A stretch of 64,000 nucleotides of DNA from JANYCO01 sp035535995 (GCA_035535995.1 DATLOZ010000019.1:186001-250000); one strand, 5' to 3'. Numbered from the stretch's first letter, positions 8,396 through 17,625 are shown. The notes: generated from the sequence alone by a model not told the origin. Translations and numbers: made by a program.

Positions 8396-10681
8396 TTATT
8401 TCAAAAGTTGCTGCAATTGCTTCAAAGACTCCCGGTTATTGTCTTCCAGGATGGTTTGGTGGAGACTTTCTTTTTCGCGCTGGGTAAGGTGCCAGCTCAG
8501 GGTGGCACGGTTTTTCTCGTAGTTGTTGAGACCAGTGTATTCGATGCGGTTCCTTTGCCAGTATTCGTAACGGGGAATGTATTCAAACTCGATCACATCA
8601 TAAGGCCCCTTGAACCAGCTTCTCGTAAGCTCGATCAGGTTGTCGTTGCTAAAGTCCTGGAAATAATCCCAGTTGCTATACAAACTTCCGATCGGTGTAA
8701 GTAGCTTTTGGAAAAGAGAACTTTCAGTATGTTTTCTCACTGCTACGTCTTTCTCCGAATCGCGGATGATCACAAAAATCACCCCGTCTGTATTTTCGTA
8801 GATCCAGTCTTTGAAAATATGCAGAAACCGCACCGTATTGGTGATCCCGAAGTTATCGGAAAGCCCGGCATCCATGATCTCCATGGATGGGTCACTTGGC
8901 AAGTCTACGTTTGGCGTGATATATGGGAAGGTAGCGCTCATTCTTAAGGCACTTACAAAATGCAGGTTTTCGGCATCTTGTTTTTGGAAGAACCGGTTGA
9001 ATTCAATCCCTTTGATCTTTTCGGTCTCTTTCAGTTGCGGATAAGCGGAAGCCATGCTCATGTAAGAGATAGGCTGTGAAGAAATGAAGAGCTTTCTTCC
9101 ATCATTGATCACTGTAGGAGAGATGATCAACATTGGGATCTGGCCTTTGGCTTCGGGCTCGGCGTATTCGCGCACCCTTTTATTGATCATATTTTCTGTA
9201 TTCTTGTTGATCTGCTGTTCAAAAGCATATCCACGGTCTTTCAAATATTCGTATTTGCCATCGCTGAATTTTTGGAAACGGAAAAAGATATCGTTCACGA
9301 CAAGACTAAAGATGATCGGGTTGAGGACGTCCTTGGCCATATTGTCGAAGTAGCGCTTGTGATAAGGGTTGATCTTTTCGCCTGTTAATTTTCTATAATA
9401 TAATTCACGGAAATAAGCAGCACCGATCAATCCCCCGGATGCGCCGGTCATAAGGGCGGTATGGTTCATCAGTTTTCCTGCGCAGGCGCTGTCTACGTGT
9501 TGTAGGGTACGCGTGGTCCATACGGCAGCGCGTTGTCCGCCGCCACTGGTGCAGATGAAAATCATCTTTGGTTTTTTGCCCGGAGGAAATTTGGATTTCC
9601 AGTTTTCCAGGATCTGGAGTGTGCCTTTGATATCTTTTGAAGTGATAGAATCGTCGCAAAGCCTGGCTAGTGTGTAGGAGCTATAGTCGGCTGGTTGCGT
9701 GTTGTAGTTGATCCCTGAAACCTGGTAAGTGGAATTGATATAATCGTTTTTAACTAAATAATTCAACAGGAATAAAGAAGCCAGCAAAATGGTTACCGAC
9801 CAGCCTCTAAGCCAATAGGAGAACGCTCCGGTAAACATGATGAAGATAGAGAAGAACAAAATTCCACTCGCTGCTGCTGGGATCTGGAAATAAGGCAGGT
9901 CCCGGAACAAGCCCAGTGCAATTATCACCACGATCACAAAGATCTCGACGATCACTGCATTGAGGTGGTTTTGATCAAAAATCTTGAGTAGGATCTGTTT
10001 GTTATAAGTATTGTATTCGGGTACTCTTTTTATAAAGTAAGGAAGACTTAGGTAATTGTTTACCTGATATTTATTTCGTTTTACGTTTTTCATTTTACGA
10101 AAAACATTCACCCGGTTGATAGCGTTCTTGCGCAGCGTATTGTCGAGGTTGCCCGCTACTTCTTTGAATATATCTTTATTGGTAAACCGGAAATAAAGAA
10201 AAAGAAACAGAATAGTAAGCAGGGCGCCTGCTATAAGTGCCATTACTTCGATGAAAATCTGCCCCGAACTTTGCTGACCGTTCTTCAACTGGAAAAGCGT
10301 TATCTCGATCACATAGGTAGTAGTAAAGACGATCGGGATAAAACTATTGTTGAGACAGAAATTAGCAAAAGGGTGTGCAATCGCTCCCAGGAAGTTGAAA
10401 CGGTAGCTATCGAGAATGTATGTAGTGATGTGAAAAGAGGAAATGAAAATACCAAGCGAAACACCGATGATTAAAAAGCCACGGTAGTCGGTCACGCCCA
10501 GGTATTCGGGGTCGAGAAAAAGATAAGGGACACCCATGATCGTGGCCACGTTTTGGGTAACCAGTCCAAACAGCATTACCCAAATGAGAAGAAGCACCTG
10601 GTTCTTCTTTATATTATTCGCCAGCAGTTGAACAGGAAAAGAATAATAGACATTTTCAGCTATGGTCTTATACTTGCTCAT
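8396..10681 (-). CDS. Membrane-anchored patatin-like phospholipase
   Basis: Predicted lipid acyl hydrolase of 761 residues. The N-terminal half has several hydrophobic helices (about 28-48, 67-90, 110-130, 143-163, 240-310). The C-terminal half has the patatin fold: oxyanion glycine run TSGGGQRAA (378-386), nucleophile elbow TGASGGLIG with Ser415, and the catalytic aspartate in IMDAGLSDNFG (Asp604; DAG replaces the usual DG). The fusion of a multi-TM region to a patatin domain suggests a membrane lipase; substrate and topology are inferred. gldC lies 41 bases upstream on the same strand, so both probably form one transcript. The stop codon abuts a dispersed repeat arm. Confidence 0.8.
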   Translation of the reverse strand: MSKYKTIAENVYYSFPVQLLANNIKKNQVLLLIWVMLFGLVTQNVATIMGVPYLFLDPEYLGVTDYRGFLIIGVSLGIFISSFHITTYILDSYRFNFLGAIAHPFANFCLNNSFIPIVFTTTYVIEITLFQLKNGQQSSGQIFIEVMALIAGALLTILFLFLYFRFTNKDIFKEVAGNLDNTLRKNAINRVNVFRKMKNVKRNKYQVNNYLSLPYFIKRVPEYNTYNKQILLKIFDQNHLNAVIVEIFVIVVIIALGLFRDLPYFQIPAAASGILFFSIFIMFTGAFSYWLRGWSVTILLASLFLLNYLVKNDYINSTYQVSGINYNTQPADYSSYTLARLCDDSITSKDIKGTLQILENWKSKFPPGKKPKMIFICTSGGGQRAAVWTTRTLQHVDSACAGKLMNHTALMTGASGGLIGAAYFRELYYRKLTGEKINPYHKRYFDNMAKDVLNPIIFSLVVNDIFFRFQKFSDGKYEYLKDRGYAFEQQINKNTENMINKRVREYAEPEAKGQIPMLIISPTVINDGRKLFISSQPISYMSMASAYPQLKETEKIKGIEFNRFFQKQDAENLHFVSALRMSATFPYITPNVDLPSDPSMEIMDAGLSDNFGITNTVRFLHIFKDWIYENTDGVIFVIIRDSEKDVAVRKHTESSLFQKLLTPIGSLYSNWDYFQDFSNDNLIELTRSWFKGPYDVIEFEYIPRYEYWQRNRIEYTGLNNYEKNRATLSWHLTQREKESLHQTILEDNNRESLKQLQQLLK

Positions 10682-10722
10682 CCATCCCTTTTTCTTGATT
10701 ATACGTATCTTTTTGCAGGTTG

Positions 10723-11055
10723 TTATTTGGAGGTTTCATCCACATGCTTTGCCAATTTGGAACACATATTGCGTAGTTCTTTGACCATATAGTCATCGCC
10801 GGTAGCGTTTTGAATTTCCTCCGCCATGCCGTCTATCATTTCAACGCAAAAACGCTTCATGTCGTATACAGTCATATCTTTTGCCCAAAGTCCTATGCGC
10901 ATGGTATTGAATTGTGTATGGTCCCAGATGGAAATTGAGATGGCTTTAGTTTCCTGAAAATCATTGCTCGGCCCGTCAGTCGCTTTCCAGTATATTTTTT
11001 CAGGAACATTGATATTGTCTGTCTCGATTTTAAAGTTGATCTCTGAAGTTTTCAT
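10723..11055 (-). CDS. gldC: Gliding motility protein GldC
   Basis: Small soluble protein (110 residues) of the GldC family; in Flavobacterium it is associated with gliding together with GldB. Family features are visible: NVPEKIYWKATDGP, AISISIWDHTQFNTMRIGLWAKDM (split by weaker positions) and the C-terminal DDYMVKELRNMCSKLAKHV. No gldB is adjacent here; the downstream partner is the patatin-like protein. Its presence fits the gliding-type C-terminal domain of the giant protein at 33800-44380. Confidence 0.85.
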   Translation of the reverse strand: MKTSEINFKIETDNINVPEKIYWKATDGPSNDFQETKAISISIWDHTQFNTMRIGLWAKDMTVYDMKRFCVEMIDGMAEEIQNATGDDYMVKELRNMCSKLAKHVDETSK

Positions 11056-11073
11056 TTAAAGGTATAATTTAAT

Positions 11074-11081
11074 CAAAAATA
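11074..11081 (-). promoter_or_regulatory. Promoter -7 box of gldC (TATTTTTG)
   Basis: Exact TAnnTTTG on the minus strand, 18 bases upstream of the gldC ATG at 11055. Confidence 0.6.
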
Positions 11082-11118
11082 GGTTTTATTATGGTACTTG
11101 CAAAGAGTTTTTAATGTA

Positions 11119-11235
11119 GATGCCAGATGCAGGATGCCAGATACTGATCATAAAATTCCAAAAATCAAATTCCAAATTCCAAAACCGAGTAGCGATACTT
11201 TGGAATTTGAAAATTGTTAGTTGGGATTTTACCAG
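11119..11235. repeat. Mixed low-complexity repeats between gldC and pyrD
   Basis: 11119-11148 contains GATGCCAGATGCAGGATGCC, words of the CCAGATACCGGAT family. 11155-11235 contains ATTCCAAATTCCAAA and its inverse TTTGGAATTTGAAA, able to form a hairpin. Both lie between divergent genes. Confidence 0.5.
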
Positions 11236-11244
11236 CTGACTTTC

Positions 11245-11252
11245 TATTTTTG
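11245..11252 (+). promoter_or_regulatory. Promoter -7 box of pyrD (TATTTTTG)
   Basis: Exact TAnnTTTG, 21 bases before the TTG start codon at 11274. Confidence 0.6.
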
Positions 11253-11273
11253 TAAAAATAAACCATCAAAGCC

Positions 11274-12311
11274 TTGTATAAAATTTTCCTAAAGCCAATC
11301 TTCTTCCTCTTTGACCCGGAGAAAATCCATCATATCACCTTCAGCCTGATCCGCTTTACTCATAGTATCCCTGGTTTTCCTGCCTTGTTCCGTATGTTAT
11401 ACAAAGTGGATGATAAAAGACTGGAACGGAAAGTTTTCGGACTTACATTTCCCAATCCTGTAGGATTAGCCGCTGGTATGGACAAGGACGCACGATTGGT
11501 AGATGAATTTGGCAACATGGGATTTGGCTTTGTGGAAATCGGTACACTTACGCCTAAAGCACAGCCGGGCAATGAGAAGCCTCGTTTGTTCAGATTGATT
11601 GAAGATGAAGGGATCATCAACCGTATGGGTTTTAACAATCAGGGAGTAGACGATGCGGTAAAACGATTGAAAAAAAGAAAATCAAAAGTGATCGTAGGGG
11701 GAAATATTGGAAAAAATAAAGTAACCCCCAACGAAGAAGCGGTAAAGGATTATGAGAAGGCGTTTGATGCTTTATATGAATACGTAGATTATTTTGTAGT
11801 AAATGTAAGCTCTCCCAATACCCCCAATCTACGTGCCTTGCAGGAGAAAGAACCGCTGAAGGAATTGCTACACGCTGTGAAAAGCAGAAATGCGATCAAA
11901 AGATTTCCAAAACCGATCTTGCTGAAGATCGCACCGGATCTTACCGAAGGACAACTCGATGATATTATCGAGATCGTCCAGGAAACTAAGATCGATGGGA
12001 TCATTGCTACCAACACCACAATCGATCGTTCGGCTTTGAAAACGGATAAGCAAACAGTAGAAAAGATCGGCATGGGCGGACTAAGTGGGAAACCGTTGAG
12101 AGACAGGTCTACTGCGGTGATCCGCTACTTGTCGGAAAAATCCGGGAAGTCTATTCCTATCATTGGAGTAGGAGGGATCCATAGCGCAGAAGATGCATTG
12201 GAAAAACTGGAGGCAGGCGCTGTGTTACTGCAGTTGTATACCGGATTTATTTACGAAGGTCCTTCACTTATAAAAGAAATCAACAAAGCTGTTATTAACG
12301 CGGGGAAATAG
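11274..12311 (+). CDS. pyrD: Class 2 (quinone-dependent) dihydroorotate dehydrogenase
   Basis: Membrane-associated flavoenzyme oxidising dihydroorotate to orotate in pyrimidine synthesis with quinone as acceptor. 345 residues. The N-terminal helix FLFDPEKIHHITFSLIR is the membrane-docking part of class 2 enzymes. Core motifs are FPNPVGLAAGMDKDA, GTLTPKAQPGNEKPR, NRMGFNNQG, the catalytic-serine region VNVSSPNTPNLR, and the FMN phosphate site IGVGGIHSAEDA. The start codon is TTG: the peptide MYKIFLKPIFFLFDPEK matches the family N-terminus and a promoter box sits 21 bases upstream. The next gene begins 12 bases after the stop. Confidence 0.95.
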   Translation: MYKIFLKPIFFLFDPEKIHHITFSLIRFTHSIPGFPALFRMLYKVDDKRLERKVFGLTFPNPVGLAAGMDKDARLVDEFGNMGFGFVEIGTLTPKAQPGNEKPRLFRLIEDEGIINRMGFNNQGVDDAVKRLKKRKSKVIVGGNIGKNKVTPNEEAVKDYEKAFDALYEYVDYFVVNVSSPNTPNLRALQEKEPLKELLHAVKSRNAIKRFPKPILLKIAPDLTEGQLDDIIEIVQETKIDGIIATNTTIDRSALKTDKQTVEKIGMGGLSGKPLRDRSTAVIRYLSEKSGKSIPIIGVGGIHSAEDALEKLEAGAVLLQLYTGFIYEGPSLIKEINKAVINAGK

Positions 12312-12323
12312 GTAAATTTCTCC

Positions 12324-13553
12324 ATGGGAAATCGCATCCGGTGGACGGTTTTTATTTTTCTGGTTTGTCTTCCGCTTACAAACATTTCCGCACAATTTAA
12401 AAATGTGCTGGACAGCCTGCTCTTGTCCGATACCTCGGCCATAGTACGGAAAGTCCTTGCCAATCCTGGGCGTTATCGTTTGCAGATCATTTATTCGCAA
12501 ACGGATTATTCTAAAAAAAATCCTGTGTTGCAGGAATTCAGTTACCGTTTTCGTCCGGAAGAATATTTTTATCCTGCCAGTCTTGTAAAACTTCCCGCCT
12601 CTGCGCTTGCACTTGAGAAGCTGCGCGCACTTAAGCTCGATTGGCTCGACCGCGATCTGCCCCTATATACCAACCCAAAATATTCCGGTCTAAACCTGGA
12701 TTCCATTCGTTATCCCTCGCTGGCCGATGATATCAAACAGATGATGGTAGTGAGCGATAATTATGCGTACAACAGAGTGTATGATTTCCTGGGACAAGAG
12801 TACGCGCATTTGCGTTTGTTTCAAAAAGGGTATACCAATACAAGATTGATCCAACGCATGTCGCCTGCGTCTGAAGAGGAGAATAGGCATACAGGTCCTT
12901 TTGCTTTTTTAGATACTTGCAAAAATGTACTGTATAGCGAAGAAGAATTGATCACGCAGAAAATATTTTCCAACCCGGCGGAAAAGCTTATGGTAGGGAA
13001 AGCTTATTATGTAGGAAGAAAAAAAATACGTGAACCGAAAGATTTTTCTTCTAATAATTTTCTCCCGCTTCACGATGCTCACCAGATGCTGGTCTCCATT
13101 ATTTACCCAGGTTTCTTGCAAAAAACTTCGCAATTTGAATTGACGGAAGAGGACTATGTTTTCTTAAGAAAAATCATGAGTATGTATCCGCGCGAGTCAG
13201 GAGTGAAGCTCTGGCAAAATGATACAACCTATTACGATTGTTTCCGCAAAATGCTCTACTACGGCGACTACCACGGTCGTGCCGATTCTACGATCCGGAT
13301 CTTCAATAAGATAGGAATGGCTTATGGCTTCATGAGCGATGTAGCCTATTTTGTAGATTATAAAAATAAAGTAGAATTTTTTCTCTCCGCTGTACTCTAT
13401 GTAAACGAAGACGAAGTGCTCAACGATGGAAGATATGATTACAACTCTATCGGCTACCCTTTTATGGAGCGGCTTGGGAAACTTGTTTATCAGTATGAGC
13501 TTACGCGGAAAGAGGCGAGTAGAAATAAGAAATTGGTGCCAATGGTTTACTGA
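12324..13553 (+). CDS. Secreted class A beta-lactamase-like serine hydrolase
   Basis: Exported protein of 409 residues with a signal peptide (about 1-24, ending NISAQ). The penicilloyl-transferase fold motifs are present: SxxK as Ser86-Leu-Val-Lys89 in YPASLVKLP, SDN at 144-146 in VVSDNYAYNR, and the third motif as KIG (in FNKIGMAYGF) instead of KTG/KSG. It may be a carboxypeptidase/transpeptidase relative or another serine hydrolase; resistance to beta-lactams is not implied. It starts 12 bases after pyrD, so it is probably co-transcribed, with no obvious functional link. Confidence 0.75.
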   Translation: MGNRIRWTVFIFLVCLPLTNISAQFKNVLDSLLLSDTSAIVRKVLANPGRYRLQIIYSQTDYSKKNPVLQEFSYRFRPEEYFYPASLVKLPASALALEKLRALKLDWLDRDLPLYTNPKYSGLNLDSIRYPSLADDIKQMMVVSDNYAYNRVYDFLGQEYAHLRLFQKGYTNTRLIQRMSPASEEENRHTGPFAFLDTCKNVLYSEEELITQKIFSNPAEKLMVGKAYYVGRKKIREPKDFSSNNFLPLHDAHQMLVSIIYPGFLQKTSQFELTEEDYVFLRKIMSMYPRESGVKLWQNDTTYYDCFRKMLYYGDYHGRADSTIRIFNKIGMAYGFMSDVAYFVDYKNKVEFFLSAVLYVNEDEVLNDGRYDYNSIGYPFMERLGKLVYQYELTRKEASRNKKLVPMVY

Positions 13554-13584
13554 TGGAGGTTAACACTTGTGCCAGCGATGATAT

Positions 13585-13649
13585 TGTCATTAAGATCGTT
13601 CACTAATAACGATAGTGCAGACGCTGCACAAGATTCCTCCTGAATGACA
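13585..13649. repeat. GTCATTC-type inverted repeat between convergent genes
   Basis: Outer inverted words TGTCATT (13585-13591) and AATGACA (13643-13649), inner hairpin GTGCAG-ACG-CTGCAC (13615-13629). The right part reversed (TGTCATTCAGGAGGAATCTT) closely matches 2214-2232 inside the MITE-like copy A. It may serve as a bidirectional terminator between the serine hydrolase and the DUF2459 gene. Confidence 0.5.
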
Positions 13650-13666
13650 TTATTTATACCAGTATT

Positions 13667-14371
13667 TTAAAAATAATAAAAAATACACTTATCAAACGGC
13701 GCCCAAAAAGCTGTGCGCACACCTGCCTTCTTTAACCCTTGATTAGTCCATTGGTTGCAGGTTTTTAGAAAATTGTAATCACCTTCCGCTTCGTAAAAAT
13801 TATCGTTGACGCTGCTGTAGTGATAGCCGGAGATCAGGATAAAATCTTCTTCCTCATTTTTTACAAAAGATTGATAGATATAATCGCATAGCACAAGGTA
13901 TTGCTCGTCGGTGAGAATGATTTTTTTTGTACGGGTATTTTCTACCGGTGCGTTTTCATAGATAGTAATGTGCATTGCGCTTTCTCCCACTGTAGGAAGA
14001 ACGGCATCCATGGCTGTAGAAAATTTCAGGTCTGCCCATTCGGGCGTATGCAGGTAGAAACCTTTATCGCCCCAGCCAAAGGCTGTCCAGGTGTCTTCGG
14101 TGCTTACAAGTCCAAAATCTTCGGGATGTATTTTTTCTTCCCACTGGTAGAATTTATTGTTCGTAGGCAAAATAAGATCGGTATGCACACCATTGCTTTT
14201 GATATAGATCTCGATGCCTGTTGCTGGTTGTTTGGCAGAATTATTAGCAGGGATAAACGTAAGAAGTATTGCACATAAAAGATAAAGCGCAATCGCCATC
14301 ACCAATGCCAGTGATAGGTTCAGCGCGGTACGTACAATAAGTTTTAGAAGGTAGGGGATATCTTTGAACAT
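13667..14371 (-). CDS. DUF2459 / TIGR02117 family membrane-anchored protein
   Basis: 234 residues. One N-terminal membrane helix (about 15-40) is followed by an extracytoplasmic domain with the family hallmarks GVHTDLILP, TAFGWGDKGFYLHTP, GYHYSSVNDNFY and the C-terminal TCNQWTNQGLKKAG. The Asn/Cys/His pattern (HTD, NxCN-W) recalls the papain-like peptidase fold proposed for this family; activity is unproven. It is the last gene of a leftward operon, 12 bases after the DCC gene. Confidence 0.75.
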   Translation of the reverse strand: MFKDIPYLLKLIVRTALNLSLALVMAIALYLLCAILLTFIPANNSAKQPATGIEIYIKSNGVHTDLILPTNNKFYQWEEKIHPEDFGLVSTEDTWTAFGWGDKGFYLHTPEWADLKFSTAMDAVLPTVGESAMHITIYENAPVENTRTKKIILTDEQYLVLCDYIYQSFVKNEEEDFILISGYHYSSVNDNFYEAEGDYNFLKTCNQWTNQGLKKAGVRTAFWAPFDKCIFYYF

Positions 14372-14383
14372 AGCGGTGATTGT

Positions 14384-14776
14384 TTAAGGAAGAAATTTTA
14401 CCCGTTCTTCTTTTGTAGGAATTCTGCAGCTTTCTTTTTGGCCAAACCATTTATAACGATTGGTGGCAACAATATCGTACACAAAATTTCTGATGAAAGC
14501 GGGAATGATCAGTAATACCAGTGTGAGTTGCCATAAGCCTCCCAGCTCTGCGAGGATCCGGATTGCGGCGTCGGATTTGGTATATTGTTTTCCATTTTTA
14601 TAAAAAACGACGCTGTCAAATGTTTGGTGTGGATCTACGCCTAAATTTTGGGATGCTGTTTCTCCTTGCAATGGCGCAAATAGCAGCTTGTTATATTTGT
14701 CGCGACGAAGCAGGAAGTCTACAAAATAATTGCATAGGCCACAGACACCGTCGAAGTATACAATCTGTTGTTTCAT
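14384..14776 (-). CDS. DCC (DUF393) family thiol-disulfide oxidoreductase
   Basis: 130 residues. Begins QQIVYFDGVCGLCNYFVDFLLRRDK: the DGxCxLC motif gives the family its name and supplies the redox cysteine pair (thioredoxin-like fold). The middle contains FAPLQGETA, also typical. The function is unknown beyond predicted thiol chemistry. Its ATG overlaps the recG stop by one base (TGATG), so the two are translationally coupled. Confidence 0.8.
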   Translation of the reverse strand: MKQQIVYFDGVCGLCNYFVDFLLRRDKYNKLLFAPLQGETASQNLGVDPHQTFDSVVFYKNGKQYTKSDAAIRILAELGGLWQLTLVLLIIPAFIRNFVYDIVATNRYKWFGQKESCRIPTKEERVKFLP

Positions 14777-16866
14777 CAGCTAATCACGCTCCAGTTTATT
14801 TTTTGTCTTGTGCGATGTTCGAGATTGTTTTTGATACAACGATGCTCAGGCAAGTTCAGTTCATTATCCTTAGCAAGCAGCTTGGCTACTATATCCCGCG
14901 TATGGTGTACCAATTCAGAATCTTCGGAAAGGTTGACCATTTTTAATTCCAGTGCACCGCTTTGTTGTGTACCGGCAAGATCGCCCGGGCCGCGTAGCTT
15001 CAGGTCTACATCGGCGATCTCAAAACCGTTAGTGGTTTTTACCATGGTCTCGATCCTGATCTTGGAGTCATTGCTGATCCGGTCTTTGGTCATCAAGATG
15101 CAATACGATTGATCCGCTCCACGGCCCACGCGGCCCCGGAGCTGATGCAGTTGCGAAAGTCCGAAGCGTTCGGCATTTTCGATGACCATTACTGAAGCGT
15201 TGGGCACATTCACGCCAACTTCAATAACTGTAGTTGCTACCATGATCTTGGTTTCGTTTTTGACAAAACGTTTCATCTCAAAATCTTTTGCATCGGTAGC
15301 CATCTTGCCGTGTACAATGCTGATCGCATGATCAGGAAAGGCGCGTGTGATACTTTCGTATCCGTCGGTGAGGTCTTTCAGATCCATTTTTTCAGATTCT
15401 TCGATCAATGGATATACAATATAAATTTGCCGGCCTTCTTCGATCTGCTTACGCAAATAGCCAAAGACCTGGATACGATGCCTATCGTGGCGGTGCAGGG
15501 TCTGGATTGGCTTTCTTCCCGCCGGCAGTTCGTCGATCACCGATAGATCAAGGTCTCCGTAAAGGGTCATTGCCAGCGTGCGTGGGATAGGTGTGGCTGT
15601 CATCACGAGCACGTGCGGGCGAATGCTTTTATTTTTATTCCAGAGTTTGGCGCGCTGCGCTACACCAAAACGGTGTTGCTCATCGATCACGGCTAGCCCC
15701 AGGTTTTGAAAGCGTACGGGATCTTCCAGTAAGGCGTGCGTTCCTACAATAATTTTCAGTGTGCCGTTTAATAAATTTTGATGTATCGGTTCCCGTTCTG
15801 ATTTTTTAGTAGAGCCGGTCAACAGTGCGATGGAGATGTTGAGGCGGTCGGCAAATTCTTTCAGTCCATGATAATGTTGCGTAGCCAGGATTTCCGTAGG
15901 CGCCATCAGGCAAGCCTGGGTGTTGTTGTCGATCGCCATGAGCATGCAGATGAATGCGACAATCGTTTTGCCGCTTCCCACGTCTCCTTGTAGAAGCCTG
16001 TTCATTTGCTTTCCACTGCACATGTCTTTGTAGATCTCACGTATAACGCGCTTTTGAGCATTGGTGAGATCGAATGGAAGATGATTTTTATAGAAATCGT
16101 TGAGCGTAGGAATACTTTTAAAAACAAATCCCTGGGTTTCGTGTACGCGTGTGTTTTTGCTGCGCAGCAGTTTTATATGGATGAAGAAAAGTTCTTCAAA
16201 TTTAAATCGCTCGATCGCTTTCGCCAGTTTGGCTTCGTTTTCAGGAAAATGAATTTGGCGGAAAGCTTCTTTTCGCTCCATCAATTTTTCTTCCTTTACC
16301 AGATAGGCCGGTAGATTTTCTTCGATATGCGGAAGGCAATTTTCTACCAAGGTCTTTTGCAGTTTCGAAATAGCTTTGCTATCGAGGTGGCTGTTTTTTA
16401 AACGCTCTGTAGTGCCGTACACCGGTTCCAACCCACGGTGCATCGAAGCTTCACTTAGCGGGTCCAGCTCGGGATGCGCGATGTTAAGTTTTGATCCGAA
16501 GAGAGAAGGTTTTCCGTAGAGTACATAATCTACGTTGGTTTTTATTTTTTTTAATACCCATTGTGCGCCTTGAAACCATACCAATTCTACTACTCCGGTA
16601 TCGTCGGCAAAAAGCGCTACGAGTCTTTTCTTTGGGCCATCGCCCATCATCCCCATGCTTTTGATCCTGCCTTTGAGTTGTATGAAAGGCATGTCTTCGT
16701 GCGCTTCCATCAGTTTGTGAAAGCGGCTTCGATCTTCGTAGCGGAAGGGAAAATAATTCAGCAGATCATCAAAAGTAAAAATACCAAGTTCGGTATTGAG
16801 CAATGCGGCGCGCTGAGGACCGATGCCTTTTAAAAATTCGATTTTGGTTTCTAAATAAGACGGCAT
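14776..16866 (-). CDS. recG: ATP-dependent DNA helicase RecG
   Basis: Superfamily 2 translocase that reverses stalled forks and branch-migrates Holliday junctions. 696 residues, full length. The N-terminal wedge/OB domain (about 1-240) is followed by helicase motifs: Walker A LLQGDVGSGKTIVA, motif II VIDEQHRFGV (DEQH), motif III MTATPIPRTLA, motif V TTVIEVGVNVPNA, and motif VI QLRGRVGRGADQSYC. The ATG overlaps the dtd stop by one base (TAATG), giving tight coupling in a dtd-recG-DCC-DUF2459 operon. Confidence 0.97.
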   Translation of the reverse strand: MPSYLETKIEFLKGIGPQRAALLNTELGIFTFDDLLNYFPFRYEDRSRFHKLMEAHEDMPFIQLKGRIKSMGMMGDGPKKRLVALFADDTGVVELVWFQGAQWVLKKIKTNVDYVLYGKPSLFGSKLNIAHPELDPLSEASMHRGLEPVYGTTERLKNSHLDSKAISKLQKTLVENCLPHIEENLPAYLVKEEKLMERKEAFRQIHFPENEAKLAKAIERFKFEELFFIHIKLLRSKNTRVHETQGFVFKSIPTLNDFYKNHLPFDLTNAQKRVIREIYKDMCSGKQMNRLLQGDVGSGKTIVAFICMLMAIDNNTQACLMAPTEILATQHYHGLKEFADRLNISIALLTGSTKKSEREPIHQNLLNGTLKIIVGTHALLEDPVRFQNLGLAVIDEQHRFGVAQRAKLWNKNKSIRPHVLVMTATPIPRTLAMTLYGDLDLSVIDELPAGRKPIQTLHRHDRHRIQVFGYLRKQIEEGRQIYIVYPLIEESEKMDLKDLTDGYESITRAFPDHAISIVHGKMATDAKDFEMKRFVKNETKIMVATTVIEVGVNVPNASVMVIENAERFGLSQLHQLRGRVGRGADQSYCILMTKDRISNDSKIRIETMVKTTNGFEIADVDLKLRGPGDLAGTQQSGALELKMVNLSEDSELVHHTRDIVAKLLAKDNELNLPEHRCIKNNLEHRTRQKINWSVIS

Positions 16867-17318
16867 TATTTTTTGTTCTTACTGTCTAAAAAAATAGTAA
16901 CAGGTCCATCGTTGACGAGGTTGACTTTCATGTCAGCGCCAAATTCTCCTGTTTTTATTTCTTTTCCTAATTCTGTTTTACACAAGGAAATAAATTTTTC
17001 ATACAAAGGGATCGCCTGCTCTGGCCGGGCGGCATCTATAAAAGATGGCCGGTTGCCTTTTTTGGTGCTGGCATGCAGGGTAAACTGGCTGATGACAAGC
17101 AGATCTCCCTGGATATCCTTTAGGCTAAGATTCATTTTCCCTTCTTCATCACCAAAGATACGCATCTGTGTGGTCTTCTTACACAGCCAGTCGGCGTCTT
17201 CCTCTGTGTCTTCCAACCCAATGCCGATTAAGACCAGCAAGCCTATACCAATACTGGCTTTCAGCTTGCCTTCGATGGTAACGCCTGCTTCGGAAACTCG
17301 TTGGATGAGGGCGATCAT
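16866..17318 (-). CDS. dtd: D-aminoacyl-tRNA deacylase Dtd
   Basis: Proofreading enzyme that hydrolyses D-aminoacyl-tRNA. 150 residues. Conserved start MIALIQRVSEAGVTI, the active-site SQFTLHA, KGNRPSF, and the cross-dimer NDGPVTIFLDS (Gly-Pro motif that excludes L-amino acids). First gene of the leftward operon with recG. Confidence 0.95.
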   Translation of the reverse strand: MIALIQRVSEAGVTIEGKLKASIGIGLLVLIGIGLEDTEEDADWLCKKTTQMRIFGDEEGKMNLSLKDIQGDLLVISQFTLHASTKKGNRPSFIDAARPEQAIPLYEKFISLCKTELGKEIKTGEFGADMKVNLVNDGPVTIFLDSKNKK

Positions 17319-17625
17319 GGGTGATGTTTTCTCTAAATAGGATTCCGGATACCAGATTCCGGATAATAATTGCAGATAAGAAATTATATCTTCGTTTTTA
17401 TAATTCGGTTTATCAGGTATCTCAAATTAAAATTACACAAAAACTAAAAATAAACCCACCAAATGGTCTATTCCTGTTGAAAACAAAATCCTGAAAACCA
17501 AAGGCAGCCATTTGAACGTAAATGAAAAATAGTAACTTTACAGTAAGAGTGTAACAATGCAATGATCAGGCAGGAACGATCATTCTTTCCTTCTGAAAAA
17601 TATAATAGCAGAATCATTTTTATTT
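17319..17625. other. Intergenic region between dtd and the unknown gene
   Basis: Divergent spacer of about 300 bases. 17340-17425 carries a decayed CCAGATACCGGAT-type repeat (left GATTCCGGATACCAGATTCC, right TTATCAGGTATCTCAAATT). 17533-17540 (TAACTTTA) is a near match to the -7 box, for the gene at 17626. Nothing else is recognisable. Confidence 0.5.

Noticed and set aside
11150..11235. Possible attachment or integration site from the ATTCCAAATTCCAAA hairpin
   Set aside because: No integrase, tRNA or direct repeat accompanies it; it is better described as low-complexity inverted sequence.
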